Below are positions 23,939 through 32,597 of a stretch of 34,347 nucleotides of DNA, piece after piece. The position numbers and the translations under genes are program-made. The stretch's first letter is position 1, and every line of letters begins with the position of its first letter. The notes under the pieces were generated by a model. That model ran no database searches. It worked only from the letters and a program-made list of their open reading frames with translations, and was not told the origin of the DNA. This DNA is from JBHJOF01 sp050330055. GTDB lineage: Bacteria > Pseudomonadota > Alphaproteobacteria > Kiloniellales > JAKSDN01. The stretch covers positions 1-34,347 of the forward strand of contig JBHJOF010000112.1 in assembly GCA_050330055.1 (NCBI GenBank). Direction: 5' to 3'.

Positions 23939-24116
23939 AATTGCATCCCCTTGGCGGTGATCCAGATATAAGACCCCCTTTGATTTGTGCCGGCAGTGAG
24001 CAACGTCACTTCCCGGGGCCCACCGGTCCCCCGAGCCGAGGTGTTCTGAGGCACGAGATTTCAGACCGGCGGCGCCGGCTGGCGGCCGTTGTCCCTCGCC
24101 GGCGCCGGTCCGATCG

Positions 24117-24653
24117 CTAGCTTACGATCTTCCAGCTTCCGTCCGGCTGCCGGCAGGCGGTGCCGTAGGCGCTCTCGGTGTTGCCGCCGACCGTCACGGT
24201 CTGCTGGAACTCACGGCAGTACTGGCCGTCGGTACTCTGATAGGTGCGCTGCGGCGTATAGGTGCCGCTGTGGCCGGAATCCGGGTTGGTCCAGTTCACG
24301 GTCTGGCCGGACTTGGCAGTCTCGAGGGACCTCTGCTGCGCCTGATAGGCGTGCTCGCGATCGGCCTGATCGAGAGCATTGCCGGCCACGCCGCCGGCCA
24401 GGCCACCGAGCAGCACGCCCGCCGCGATGCCGGTGGCGCCGCCGCCCAGGGCCGCACCCAGCAGGCCGCCGGCCGCCGCGCCGGCCGCCGCGCCCATCGT
24501 CGTCTTGGGCTGCTCGGCGCAGGCGCCGAGAGACAGGGCCAGTACGCTAGCCCCGACGATCGCCAGCTTGCGCAGGCGCCCGCCGCTGGCTGCCGCGCGC
24601 GCCGCCGAGTCGGCGCCAAGGGCCGACGCCGTGAAAACGCCGTTGATTGCCAT
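24117..24653 (-). CDS. Glycine-zipper surface-antigen-type lipoprotein
   Basis: 178 aa. A 30-residue N-terminal stretch precedes the hydrophobic core and lipobox LGAC (about Cys43). It is followed by a long glycine zipper (MGAAAGAAAGGLLGAALGGG.. onward) of the Rickettsia 17-kDa antigen type. The C-terminal part (TVNWTNPDSGHSGTYTPQR, then YCREFQQTVTVGG, then ACRQPDGSWKIVS) is the usual domain of RT0821/Lpp0805-type surface proteins, with two Cys. GGAGG lies 7 nt before the ATG at 24653. Outer-membrane location is likely. Confidence 0.85.
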   Translation of the reverse strand: MAINGVFTASALGADSAARAAASGGRLRKLAIVGASVLALSLGACAEQPKTTMGAAAGAAAGGLLGAALGGGATGIAAGVLLGGLAGGVAGNALDQADREHAYQAQQRSLETAKSGQTVNWTNPDSGHSGTYTPQRTYQSTDGQYCREFQQTVTVGGNTESAYGTACRQPDGSWKIVS

Positions 24654-24834
24654 CTTCAGACCTCCATAGACTGTTCGGCAACTGTCGTCGCGCCCTCGCC
24701 GCGAGGGCACCGTGCTCGCCACGTTGTACGGCAGAACAGACTGCGATCGTCCCCTCGTCCCGTGCTTGCCGGCCGCCCGATCGGGCCGGCCGCTGTCCCG
24801 CAGCGACAGATTGGATGGATACGCAGTGTATGCA

Positions 24835-24854
24835 TAGAAAAGTTTAGAAAAGTT
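24835..24854. repeat. TAGAAAAGTT direct repeat, two copies
   Basis: Two perfect back-to-back copies, 24835-24844 and 24845-24854, lie in the AT-rich part of the 281-bp gap between the surface-lipoprotein gene (start at 24653) and the 3' end of the TPR-methyltransferase gene. They are upstream of the lipoprotein gene and could be an operator; nothing else is visible in this gap. Confidence 0.4.
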
Positions 24855-24934
24855 AGCAGCGCCTCAAAAAACCTTGGTTAACCGCCTGATTCCCGACGTC
24901 CGCCGGCTCATCGTCGTCGCAGCGCGCAACGCTC

Positions 24935-26800
24935 TCACACAGCCTTAACCATAGCAGAAGCCTGCCGCGTGAAAACGTTGAAGGCAAGATAGTCGTAGCG
25001 CCAGCCGTTTGCCAGCGCCGCTTCCTGAAAGGCACGGAACTCGTCCTCTCGCCACCTTGGCGTGCAGAGGTACTCGTCGAATACCAGTACGGTCCCTGGT
25101 ACGACCCGCTCGGCCAGCAGCTCGAACAGGCTGCGGGTCGAGCTGTAGAGGTCGCAGTCGATATGGGCAAAGGCGAGCGGCCCCTGCTCGGCGGCCAGAA
25201 ACGGCGGCAGGCTGTCCTTGAAGTCGCCAACGTGCAGCGAGACTTGCGGCGGCACCTGCGGCAGCTCGCCCCGGGTCGAATAGGCGCCGGCCGGATTGTT
25301 GCCCCAGGCCTCCGGCAGGCCCTGGAAGGTGTCGAAGCCGTGGATCGGGCCGTCATGGCGGCTGGCGAGAAAGCGGATCGAGGTGCCGAACAGCACACCG
25401 AACTCGAGCACGAGTCCCCCTGGAGGACCCGCCTCGCCCCTGGCGCCCTGGGCCCGCTCCAGGGCGTGCCCGAGCAGGTCGAAGGTGATCCCGAAGAAGC
25501 GCGTCTCCGGGCCGCGCCGCTTGTTGGCGTAGTCCCAGGAGTCGCGCAGGTAGTGCGGTCCACCGGCCCCCTCCGGCAAGCGCGCAAAGCAGCGTTCGGC
25601 CGCAGCCCGATCGCCCTGCAGATCGCGCAGCACGCCGAGCAGGAAGTTGGCCCGCAGGTGACCGGGCCCGGCCGCCACGGCTCGCTCCAGAGCCTCGGCC
25701 GCCGGCTTCGGATCACGGTCGTCGAACAGCACCGCAGCGAGGTCGGCCAAGAGGTCGGCGCTTGCCGGGCCGGCCGCCAGTGCCGCTTCGTAGGCAGCCC
25801 GCGCCCCTGCCCGCTCGCCCAGCGCGCGCAGCGCGCTGCCGAGGCCGTGGTGCACCTCCGCGATGCCGGGCGCCAGCTGCAGTGCCCGGCGATGTGCCGC
25901 CAGCGCCTCTTCGGGCCGGCCCATGGTCTGCAGCATCCAGCCGACGTTGTTCTGCGCCTCGACGTAGTCGGGTTGCAGCTTCAGCGCGCGGGAATAGGCG
26001 GCAAGCGCCTCCTCGCGCCGGCCCATGCCCCTAAGCGCTTTGCCCAGATTGTTGTGAATTCCGGCGGAGTCCGGCGCGACGGCCAGGGCGCGGCGATAGT
26101 GCGCCTCGGCCTCCTGCGGCCGACCCAGGACCAGCAGCAGGTTGCCCAGGTTGGACAGCGCATCGGGATAGTCTGGTTTCAGGGCCAGGGCGTGCTCGAA
26201 GGCTGCGAAGGCCTCGTCGCGCCGATCGCTGGCCTGCAGCGATAGGCCCAGGTTGTTGTGCGCCTCGGCGTAGTCCGGCCGCAGGGCGATGGCCTGGCGG
26301 CAGGCCGCCATGGCGGCCTCGTGCCGGCCCAGGTCCTGCAGCGCCACCGACAGGTTGTTGTGCGCCTCGGCATAGCCGGGCTCGATCGTCAGGGCGGCGC
26401 GGAAGCTCTCGACCGCGGCGGCCCGCTCGCCGCGCCCCTGCAGCGCGACGCCGAGGTTGTTGTGCGCCATGGCCGCCTTCGGGTTGAGCGCTACTGCCTG
26501 GCGATAGGCCGCGATGGCCTGGTCGAGCTGGCCCTGCGCCTGCAGCACGTTGCCGAGGTTGCTGTGGTACTCGCCCTTGGCCGGATTCACGGCGACGGCA
26601 CGGCGAATCAGCTCGGCAGCGGGCGCCAGCCGGCCGACCTGGTAGGCCAGGACGCCCAGCAGGTGCAGCGCATCGGGATGCTCCGGCGCGACCTGCAGCA
26701 CCCGCCGGTAGAGCTGCTCCGCCTCGCGCAGGCGGCCACCGCGATGGTGCGCCACGGCCTGGCGCAGCGTCGGTGCGATCTCTGGCTGCGGATGGCTCAC
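24935..26800 (-). CDS. TPR-repeat protein fused to a TylF-like methyltransferase
   Basis: 621 aa. About twelve 34-residue TPR units fill residues 10-415, many starting HNNLG.AL or similar. They are followed by a class I SAM methyltransferase of the TylF/MycF (macrocin O-methyltransferase) type: GLVLEFGVLFGTSIRFLA, HGFDTFQGLPEAW, HIDCDLYSSTRSLFELL and VLVFDEYLC. The DCD pair and FDEY fit the Mg- and substrate-binding loop of that family. TPR plus sugar-modifying enzyme fusions often act on glycans or proteins. The start is GTG at 26800, with AGGA 7 nt upstream; the frame runs on to 26932 without similarity. Confidence 0.85.
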   Translation of the reverse strand: MSHPQPEIAPTLRQAVAHHRGGRLREAEQLYRRVLQVAPEHPDALHLLGVLAYQVGRLAPAAELIRRAVAVNPAKGEYHSNLGNVLQAQGQLDQAIAAYRQAVALNPKAAMAHNNLGVALQGRGERAAAVESFRAALTIEPGYAEAHNNLSVALQDLGRHEAAMAACRQAIALRPDYAEAHNNLGLSLQASDRRDEAFAAFEHALALKPDYPDALSNLGNLLLVLGRPQEAEAHYRRALAVAPDSAGIHNNLGKALRGMGRREEALAAYSRALKLQPDYVEAQNNVGWMLQTMGRPEEALAAHRRALQLAPGIAEVHHGLGSALRALGERAGARAAYEAALAAGPASADLLADLAAVLFDDRDPKPAAEALERAVAAGPGHLRANFLLGVLRDLQGDRAAAERCFARLPEGAGGPHYLRDSWDYANKRRGPETRFFGITFDLLGHALERAQGARGEAGPPGGLVLEFGVLFGTSIRFLASRHDGPIHGFDTFQGLPEAWGNNPAGAYSTRGELPQVPPQVSLHVGDFKDSLPPFLAAEQGPLAFAHIDCDLYSSTRSLFELLAERVVPGTVLVFDEYLCTPRWREDEFRAFQEAALANGWRYDYLAFNVFTRQASAMVKAV

Positions 26801-26952
26801 GGGGCGGTCCTGTTGTTTAAAAGCGGCACCGGCCTTGTCCAGATCGGCGGCGCAGTATAGCCAAAGCCATCCTTCGGCGAAGCGCCAAGCGTCGCCGGCC
26901 TGCGGTCTATCGGCATGGCTGGCGCCTCGCAAGCCCAGGCAAAGGCCAAGCC

Positions 26953-27684
26953 ATGCTCGTGTTCGATCGTGCCAACGGCATCCTGCGGGACCCGGAGGGG
27001 CGGCGTTTCGATCCCGTGGCGCGCCGCTGGCGGGCGGCGCGCGGCAAGCCGCACGGCGACGCGGTGACGCTGCGCGAGGCGCTGCGCTGGCTGCAGCGCG
27101 ACAGCGGCCAGCCCTGCCGGGTCCCGATCGGCCTGATCGGCCCGCGCAAGGCGACGGCCCGGCAGCTCCGCTGTGCGGAGACGGCCGGCGCCGCCCTGGC
27201 CGAGCTCGGCCTGACCCTGCTGTGCGGCGGCCGCGAGGGCGTCATGGAAGCGGCCTGCCGCGGCGTGGCTGCGGCCGGCGGCCTGTCGATCGGCCTCTTG
27301 CCGGACGAGCACTGGAGCAGCGCCAACCCTTACGTCGGCGTGCCCCTGGCCAGCGGCATCGGCGTCGCCCGCAACGCGATCATCGCCCGCGCCTCGCTCT
27401 GCCTGGTCGCGGTCGGCGGCGGCAATGGCACGCTCTCGGAGATCGCCTTCGCGCTGCAGTTCGGCCGTCCGGTGCTGACCCTGGAGGGTGCGCCGCAGGT
27501 CGCGGGCGTCTTCGCCTATCGCGACTGGCGCAGCCTGGAGCCGGCGCTCTGCCGCATCGTGCTCGGCCTCGAGCCGCAGGAGAGTCCCATTCCCGGCAAG
27601 ACCGCTACGCCTGGAGTCCCATCCGACCGTCGGCGCAGACTGCCCGGCTATGCGCCGCGCGCCGCGCGCAGGACCTCGAGATAG
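26953..27684 (+). CDS. TIGR00725/LOG-like Rossmann-fold protein
   Basis: 243 aa. The core (about 55-215) has IGLIGPRKAT, LCGGREGVMEAACRG (with the GGxxGxMEA motif), an ARN residue set and VGGGNGTLSEIAFA. This is the pattern of TIGR00725 proteins, relatives of LOG phosphoribohydrolases and Moco-carrier-like proteins. An N-terminal 50-residue extension and a basic C-terminal tail flank it. Activity is not certain. The 3' end overlaps the convergent pdxJ gene by 37 bp, so the last dozen residues may be only loosely conserved. Confidence 0.8.
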   Translation: MLVFDRANGILRDPEGRRFDPVARRWRAARGKPHGDAVTLREALRWLQRDSGQPCRVPIGLIGPRKATARQLRCAETAGAALAELGLTLLCGGREGVMEAACRGVAAAGGLSIGLLPDEHWSSANPYVGVPLASGIGVARNAIIARASLCLVAVGGGNGTLSEIAFALQFGRPVLTLEGAPQVAGVFAYRDWRSLEPALCRIVLGLEPQESPIPGKTATPGVPSDRRRRLPGYAPRAARRTSR

Positions 27685-28406
27685 GCCTTGACCGCCCCGT
27701 CCAGACCCATCCACAGGGCGTCCGAGATCAGCGCGTGGCCGATCGAGACCTCGGCCAGCAGGGGCAGCGCCCGGCAGAGCGCCGGCAGATTGTCCAGCGT
27801 CAAGTCGTGCCCGGCGTTGAGACCGAGCCCGGCCTGGTCAGCCGCCTCGCCGCAGTCCCGATAGCGCGCCAACACGGCCTCGGCCTCCGGCGTGCCGCGG
27901 CTGGCCGCATAGGGGCCGGTGTAGAGCTCGACCCGGTCGGCACCGATCTCGCGCGCGAGCGGCAGCTTGGCCGGCTCTGGGTCCATGAAGAGGCTGATGC
28001 GGATTCCCCCGGCCTTGAGCCGATCGATCGCCGGCGCCAGGATGCCGGCCTCGCGCGGCAATTCCCAGCCATGGTCCGAGGTGCGGGCATCCGGCATGTC
28101 CGGCACCAGGGTCGCCTGGTCAGGCCGCACCTCGGCCACCAGGTCGAGGAACGCCTGGTCCGGATAGCCCTCGACGTTGAATTCCGGCCGGCCGCCATAG
28201 TCCCCGGCCACCAGGGCCGCCAGCTCGTAGACGTCGCTCCGCCGGGTGTGGCGCTCGTCCGGGCGCGGATGGACGGTAACGCCCTGCGCACCGGCATCGA
28301 GCGCGCTGCGCGCCGCGGCCGAAACCGAGGGATAGCACACGTCGCGCTGATTGCGCAGTAGGGCGACCTTGTTGAGGTTGACGCTGAGATTGATCGGCTG
28401 GGTCAT
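27648..28406 (-). CDS. pdxJ: Pyridoxine 5'-phosphate synthase PdxJ
   Basis: 252 aa, normal length. It has LSVNLNKVALLRNQR at the N-terminus, VTVHPRPDERH with the catalytic His region (about 44-53), FNVEGY, RVELYTGPYA and GLGLNAGHDL with the later His, then EVSIGHALISDAL. PdxJ joins 1-deoxyxylulose 5-phosphate and 3-amino-2-oxopropyl phosphate to make pyridoxine 5'-phosphate, the last step of the DXP-dependent vitamin B6 route, in the cytoplasm. The HPRPDERH form instead of HLREDRRH marks a known variant subgroup. ATG at 28406, AGG 8 nt upstream. It ends inside the convergent TIGR00725-like gene. Confidence 0.93.
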   Translation of the reverse strand: MTQPINLSVNLNKVALLRNQRDVCYPSVSAAARSALDAGAQGVTVHPRPDERHTRRSDVYELAALVAGDYGGRPEFNVEGYPDQAFLDLVAEVRPDQATLVPDMPDARTSDHGWELPREAGILAPAIDRLKAGGIRISLFMDPEPAKLPLAREIGADRVELYTGPYAASRGTPEAEAVLARYRDCGEAADQAGLGLNAGHDLTLDNLPALCRALPLLAEVSIGHALISDALWMGLDGAVKAYLEVLRAARGA

Positions 28407-28430
28407 GGGCAACCTGAACCGGGCGGCTCG

Positions 28431-28459
28431 CCCTCTCCTAGGACCCTCTCCTAGGAGAG
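28431..28459. repeat. 13-bp tandem duplication with a 14-bp palindrome
   Basis: CCCTCTCCTAGGA occurs at 28431-28443 and 28444-28456, and the second copy extends into the perfect palindrome CTCTCCTAGGAGAG (28446-28459). It lies in the pdxJ leader, between pdxJ and the divergent DUF6445 gene, so it could be an operator for either. Confidence 0.5.
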
Positions 28460-28634
28460 TGCCGCAGGGCTGTCCAGGTGCATATTGTCAGGCGACAATA
28501 GCCGGTGCCTAGCGCCGGCCGCCGCTCGAGGGCCAGGCGAGCCTTGATTGCATCTGCCCGATGAACTTGTATTTGTGGTCGTACAACGCGTGGAAAGCCG
28601 CCGGGCCGCGGCGCCGAACGGCTTGTCGGGGGAC

Positions 28635-29273
28635 ATGTACCAGTCGCTGATCGTGGTCGACGACTTCTATGCCCGGCCGATGGAGGTGCGCCGGTTTGCG
28701 CTCGGCTGCGACTATCCGGCGGGCCTGGGGCAGCTCACCTTTCCCGGCCGCAACTCGACCCAGAGCTTCCTGCCCCCCGGCCTCGACCAGGTGATCTCAA
28801 GCCTGGCCGGCGAACCCCTCGTCGGCTGTGGCCGGCCCAACGTGGCGCATGGCCGCTTTCGCATTACATTGAACGGCGAGCCGAGCCGCTATCTGGTGCA
28901 CGCCGACCCCTCCTATCTGACCTGGGTTGCCGTCGTCTATCTCAACCCTGTCGACCACATTGGCGGCGGCACCACCTTCTATCGCCATCGCGACCTGCAG
29001 AGCGATCGCGTGCCCTCCGAAGCGGTCTTGCACACCTGCGGCGTGGCCAGCGTGGCCGAGCTTCTGCAGCGCGACGGCAAGGACCCGGGAAAGTGGGAGC
29101 ACCTCATGACGGTTCCGCAGCGCTTCAACCGGCTGGTGCTGTATCGCCCTTGGCTGTGGCACTCGGCCGGTGAGTCATTCGGCACCTCGCTGGACGACGG
29201 TCGCCTGGTGCATCTTCTGTTCTTCGAGCCCGGCGGCCGCCCTGGGGCTCCCGCCCGCGAGCCTGGACCATGA
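28635..29273 (+). CDS. DUF6445-like putative 2OG-Fe(II) oxygenase
   Basis: 212 aa. The N-terminus, VVDDFYARPMEVRRFALGCDY followed by FPGRNS, matches the DUF6445 pattern I know. A 2-oxoglutarate/iron oxygenase triad can be read as His89 and Asp91 (VHADPSY) with His176 (WLWHSAGE), and Arg190 as the 2OG carboxylate ligand, framed by YLNP and GGGTTFYRH. Substrate unknown; relatives hydroxylate amino acids or peptides. The ATG at 28635 has GGGGG very close by. A TTG at 28548 would add 29 residues without obvious similarity. Its stop overlaps the kinase start by 4 nt (ATGA), so the two are translationally coupled. Confidence 0.7.
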   Translation: MYQSLIVVDDFYARPMEVRRFALGCDYPAGLGQLTFPGRNSTQSFLPPGLDQVISSLAGEPLVGCGRPNVAHGRFRITLNGEPSRYLVHADPSYLTWVAVVYLNPVDHIGGGTTFYRHRDLQSDRVPSEAVLHTCGVASVAELLQRDGKDPGKWEHLMTVPQRFNRLVLYRPWLWHSAGESFGTSLDDGRLVHLLFFEPGGRPGAPAREPGP

Positions 29274-31786
29274 TGACCGGCCCTGCCCGCCGAGATCTGC
29301 CCTGGGCCGCGCTGATGGCCGCGGCCCTGGCGCTCCTGTTCCTTGTCGCCCGGGCCCTTGAGTGGTGGCCTGTCCCTCCTTGGCAGAACCACGGCCTGCC
29401 GCTCGACGCGCTGCTCGGGGCTGCCGTGGCGCTGCTGCTCCCCGCCTTGTGGTACGCTTGGCGGCGCATCGGCGAGCTGCGGGCCAAGCTACGCTCGCGT
29501 GCCGAGGCCGAAGCCACGCTGCGCGAGAGCATCAAGCAGATCACGACCGTCCTCGACTACGCGCCGGTCGAGATCTACGTGAAGGATCTGGCCGGTCACA
29601 ACATCCTAGCCAACCGCCGCGCCATCGAGCTGTTCGCTCCGGATGAAGGCACCCTGCGCGGCCGCACCGCCGAGGAAATCTTTCCCGAGCACGAAGCCGA
29701 GCTCTACAGGGCGCAGGACCGAGCCATCATGGAAACCGGCAAGGCCGCGCACTGGGAGTACGATCTGCCCTTTCAGGGCAGCATCCACAACTACTTCGCC
29801 ATCAAGTTTCCAATTCTCAATGCCGCCGGCGAGATCGTGCAGATTGGCACTATCGTCTCTGACATAAGTGAGCTGAAGCAGCGCGAGGCGGCGCTGCGTG
29901 ACAGCGAGGCGCGGTTCCGGGCAATTATCGACAATACGCCCTGCGGCATCTCGCTGAAGGATACCGAAGGCCGCTACATCCTGGTCAATCGCTGGTATGA
30001 AACGCACCTTGCCAGGACCAGCAAGTCGATCGAGGGCAAGCGGCCGCACGACGTCTTCTCCAAGGACTGCGCCGACCCCTGCGTGGCACAGGACGATGCG
30101 GTGCTGAGATCCGGCGCGGTCATCGAGCAGGAAGAGGAATGGCGGGTCCCGGGCGACTCGCGCGCGCTCTTCACCGTCAAGTTCCCAGTGCGCGACAGCA
30201 GCAACCAGGTGGTCGCCATCGGCTCTATCATCACCGACATCAGCGAACGCAAGCGAGCCGAGGCCCAGGACCGGGTGAACCAAGCGCGCCTGCAGGCGAT
30301 TCTCGACTACTCCCCGCTGGCGCTCTACCTGACCGACAGCGACGGGCGGCTGCTGCTGGTCAACCGGCGCTTCGAGGAGTGGTTTGGCATCAGCAACGAC
30401 GCGGCGATCGGCAAGCGGCTGGCCGAGCTGTTCGGCGAGGAGGACAGCCACTGCCTCGAGCAGCTCGATCAGGAGGTCCTGCGCTACGGCTCCGTCCGGC
30501 AAAGCGAGGCCACGAAAGTGCTGGGCGACGGCACTTTGCGGAACACCATGATCGCCAAGTTCCCGGTTTTCGATGGTCACGGCGGCGTGCTCGGCACCGG
30601 CAGCGCGGAAATCGACATTACCGACCTGAAGTCCGCTCAGCGGGCGCTGCAGAGCGCCAAGGAGGAGGCCGACCGGGCAAGCACGGCCAAGTCGCGCTTC
30701 CTCGCCGCCGCCAGCCACGACCTGCGGCAGCCGTTGCACGCCCTCAACCTGCTGATCGAGGCAATGCTGGACGAAGCCGACGAGAGCGGCCGCGAGGCCA
30801 TCACCTCGGCGATGCGACAGGCCACCAGCTCGATGGGCGAGATGCTGAACGCGCTGCTCGACATCAGCCAGCTCGACGCAGGGACGATCCGGCCAGAGCC
30901 GCAGAACTTCCGCATCGGACCCTTTCTGGAAGAAATGGCGCGCACCGTGGCGACGCGGGCGGCGGCCAAGGGCCTCGAGCTTCGCGTGGTGCCGTCGCGG
31001 GCCATCGTGCGGTCCGACCGCACCCTGTTGGGGCGGATCGTCGAGAACCTGCTGTCCAATGCCGTGCGCTATACGGCTGAGGGCAAGATCCTGCTGGGCT
31101 GCCGGCGCCGCGGCGAGCGCCTGTGCATCGAGGTGCACGACAGCGGCATCGGCATCCCGCAGGAGCATGTGGGCAAGATATTCGAGGAGTACTTCCAGCT
31201 CGGGAACCAGGCGCGCGACCGCTCCAAGGGCCTGGGCCTGGGCCTGGCCATCGTCGAGCGCCTGTCGCGCATCCTGGATCATCCGGTGACGGTGCGCTCG
31301 TATCCGGGCAAGGGCTCCTGCTTTGCCGTCGAGGTGCCGCTTGGCCAGCTCGGCGAAAGCGAGGCGCGACCGCCCGACGGCGCGCTGAACCGCACTCGCC
31401 TGCGCGGCCACGCCGTACTTCTGATCGAGGACGACAGCCTGGTCATGGAGTGGACCCAGCGCCTGCTGCGAAGCTGGGAGATGACGGTCTGGACGGCCAA
31501 CACGTCGGCGGAGATCCGGCGCCGCATCGAGGAGGCCGGCGACGACATCAACCTGATCATCGCCGATCTGCGGCTGCCCTGCGGCGAAAGCGGGCTCGAC
31601 CTGATCCACCACGCCCGCGAAGCCCTCGGTGCGCCGGTGCCCGCCATCGTAACCACCGGCGACACCTCGCCCGAGCTGCCCCGGCTCTGCGCCGACGCCG
31701 GCTGTTCGCTGCTGCACAAGCCGATCGCGCCGGCTAAGCTGCGCTCCCTGGTCCGCTGGCTGCTGTCGGAGCAAAGGGTCGGCTGA
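29270..31786 (+). CDS. Membrane-bound hybrid histidine kinase with three PAS domains
   Basis: 838 aa. Two TM helices (about 12-32 and 43-65) precede three PAS domains (about 86-205, 212-330 and 338-455), each ending in a DIS/DIT motif. Then come a HisKA domain with phospho-acceptor His483 (ASHDLRQPLHAL), a HATPase domain (N box ENLLSNAVRY, G1 box DSGIGIP, G2 GLGLGLAI) and a receiver domain with Asp766 (IADLRLP) and Lys in LLHKPI. The HDLRQP H-box is typical of a hybrid kinase group without its own DNA-binding partner. Its signal is unknown; PAS domains suggest redox, oxygen or small ligands. Coupled to the oxygenase-like gene upstream. Confidence 0.93.
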   Translation: MMTGPARRDLPWAALMAAALALLFLVARALEWWPVPPWQNHGLPLDALLGAAVALLLPALWYAWRRIGELRAKLRSRAEAEATLRESIKQITTVLDYAPVEIYVKDLAGHNILANRRAIELFAPDEGTLRGRTAEEIFPEHEAELYRAQDRAIMETGKAAHWEYDLPFQGSIHNYFAIKFPILNAAGEIVQIGTIVSDISELKQREAALRDSEARFRAIIDNTPCGISLKDTEGRYILVNRWYETHLARTSKSIEGKRPHDVFSKDCADPCVAQDDAVLRSGAVIEQEEEWRVPGDSRALFTVKFPVRDSSNQVVAIGSIITDISERKRAEAQDRVNQARLQAILDYSPLALYLTDSDGRLLLVNRRFEEWFGISNDAAIGKRLAELFGEEDSHCLEQLDQEVLRYGSVRQSEATKVLGDGTLRNTMIAKFPVFDGHGGVLGTGSAEIDITDLKSAQRALQSAKEEADRASTAKSRFLAAASHDLRQPLHALNLLIEAMLDEADESGREAITSAMRQATSSMGEMLNALLDISQLDAGTIRPEPQNFRIGPFLEEMARTVATRAAAKGLELRVVPSRAIVRSDRTLLGRIVENLLSNAVRYTAEGKILLGCRRRGERLCIEVHDSGIGIPQEHVGKIFEEYFQLGNQARDRSKGLGLGLAIVERLSRILDHPVTVRSYPGKGSCFAVEVPLGQLGESEARPPDGALNRTRLRGHAVLLIEDDSLVMEWTQRLLRSWEMTVWTANTSAEIRRRIEEAGDDINLIIADLRLPCGESGLDLIHHAREALGAPVPAIVTTGDTSPELPRLCADAGCSLLHKPIAPAKLRSLVRWLLSEQRVG

Positions 31787-31841
31787 CGGCGGCCTGAAGC
31801 GGGGTTAAGACTTTCTTATCGGCCTGCGTGCTAGGCCAAGC

Positions 31842-32561
31842 ATGGACCTGTCCGACGAGTTCCACGTCGCCGTAGAGATAGTCGTCATGGCCGATCCCCG
31901 ACGTTACGCCGAACTGCCTCGAGGCAAAGCGTCCCTGGACAAACCGACCGAAGGATCTCGATGGGCGGAACGGCAGCGCTTTACCCGTCGCTCGATCCTG
32001 CTTGCCGCGACCCTGCGCGACGATGAAGGGGCGGTCGAGTGCGACCTGATCGATCTTTCGGCCGGTGGCGCCAAGGTCCAGGTGGCCGTTCCCTTTGTTG
32101 TCGGCGCGCAGCTCCTGCTGACCATCGGCGACGAGCATAGCTTCTACAGCAAGGTCGCCTGGCGCGACGGCGAGTTCCTCGGTCTGCGCTTCATAGAGCC
32201 ACCGGACTCCGTGGCAGCGGCCATTCCAAACATCCTGAAGGGCGCTACTGACGGCCGCGAACGACGGCGGCACGTACGCAGCAGTGTGCTCTGGTCCGCC
32301 GAGCTCTGCAGCGGCATTCGCCGCGTCAAGTGCGAGATCCTGAACATCTCGGCGAGCGGCGCCAAGCTGCACGCCTCCAGCCAATTTCCTTCCGGCACGG
32401 AGATCGTCATCCGCTCTGACCGCTTCGGCGAGTTCAGGGCCGAGGTGGTCTGGCAGGACAGCGAGACCGGAAACATGGGCGTCCAGTTCCTGGAGGACGA
32501 GGAGCGCATAGCCGAGGTCATCCAGCGCGGACTGCCCTCGATCCGCAAGCCAGAAGGATAG
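31842..32561 (+). CDS. Double PilZ-domain protein
   Basis: 239 aa with two complete PilZ domains. The first has RFTRR (Arg46 to Arg50) and DLSAGG (Asp71, Ser73, Gly76). The second has RRHVR (Arg142 to Arg146) and NISASG (Asn168, Ser170, Gly173). Both should bind c-di-GMP. The N-terminal 40 residues are unassigned, and an ATG at 31887 would remove 15 of them. It starts 55 nt after the hybrid kinase gene in the same direction and may be its output partner, which is an inference from position. Confidence 0.88.
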   Translation: MDLSDEFHVAVEIVVMADPRRYAELPRGKASLDKPTEGSRWAERQRFTRRSILLAATLRDDEGAVECDLIDLSAGGAKVQVAVPFVVGAQLLLTIGDEHSFYSKVAWRDGEFLGLRFIEPPDSVAAAIPNILKGATDGRERRRHVRSSVLWSAELCSGIRRVKCEILNISASGAKLHASSQFPSGTEIVIRSDRFGEFRAEVVWQDSETGNMGVQFLEDEERIAEVIQRGLPSIRKPEG

Positions 32562-32597
32562 GACCAAGCGGCCAGCGCCGCCTGAGCGAGGCGGACG

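Noticed and set aside
26797..27714. 305-codon open frame on the minus strand
   Set aside because: Antisense to the TIGR00725-like gene, which has clear GGxxG and GGGxGT motifs.
29606..31774. 722-codon open frame on the minus strand
   Set aside because: Lies wholly opposite the hybrid histidine kinase, whose PAS, HisKA, ATPase and receiver motifs are unmistakable.
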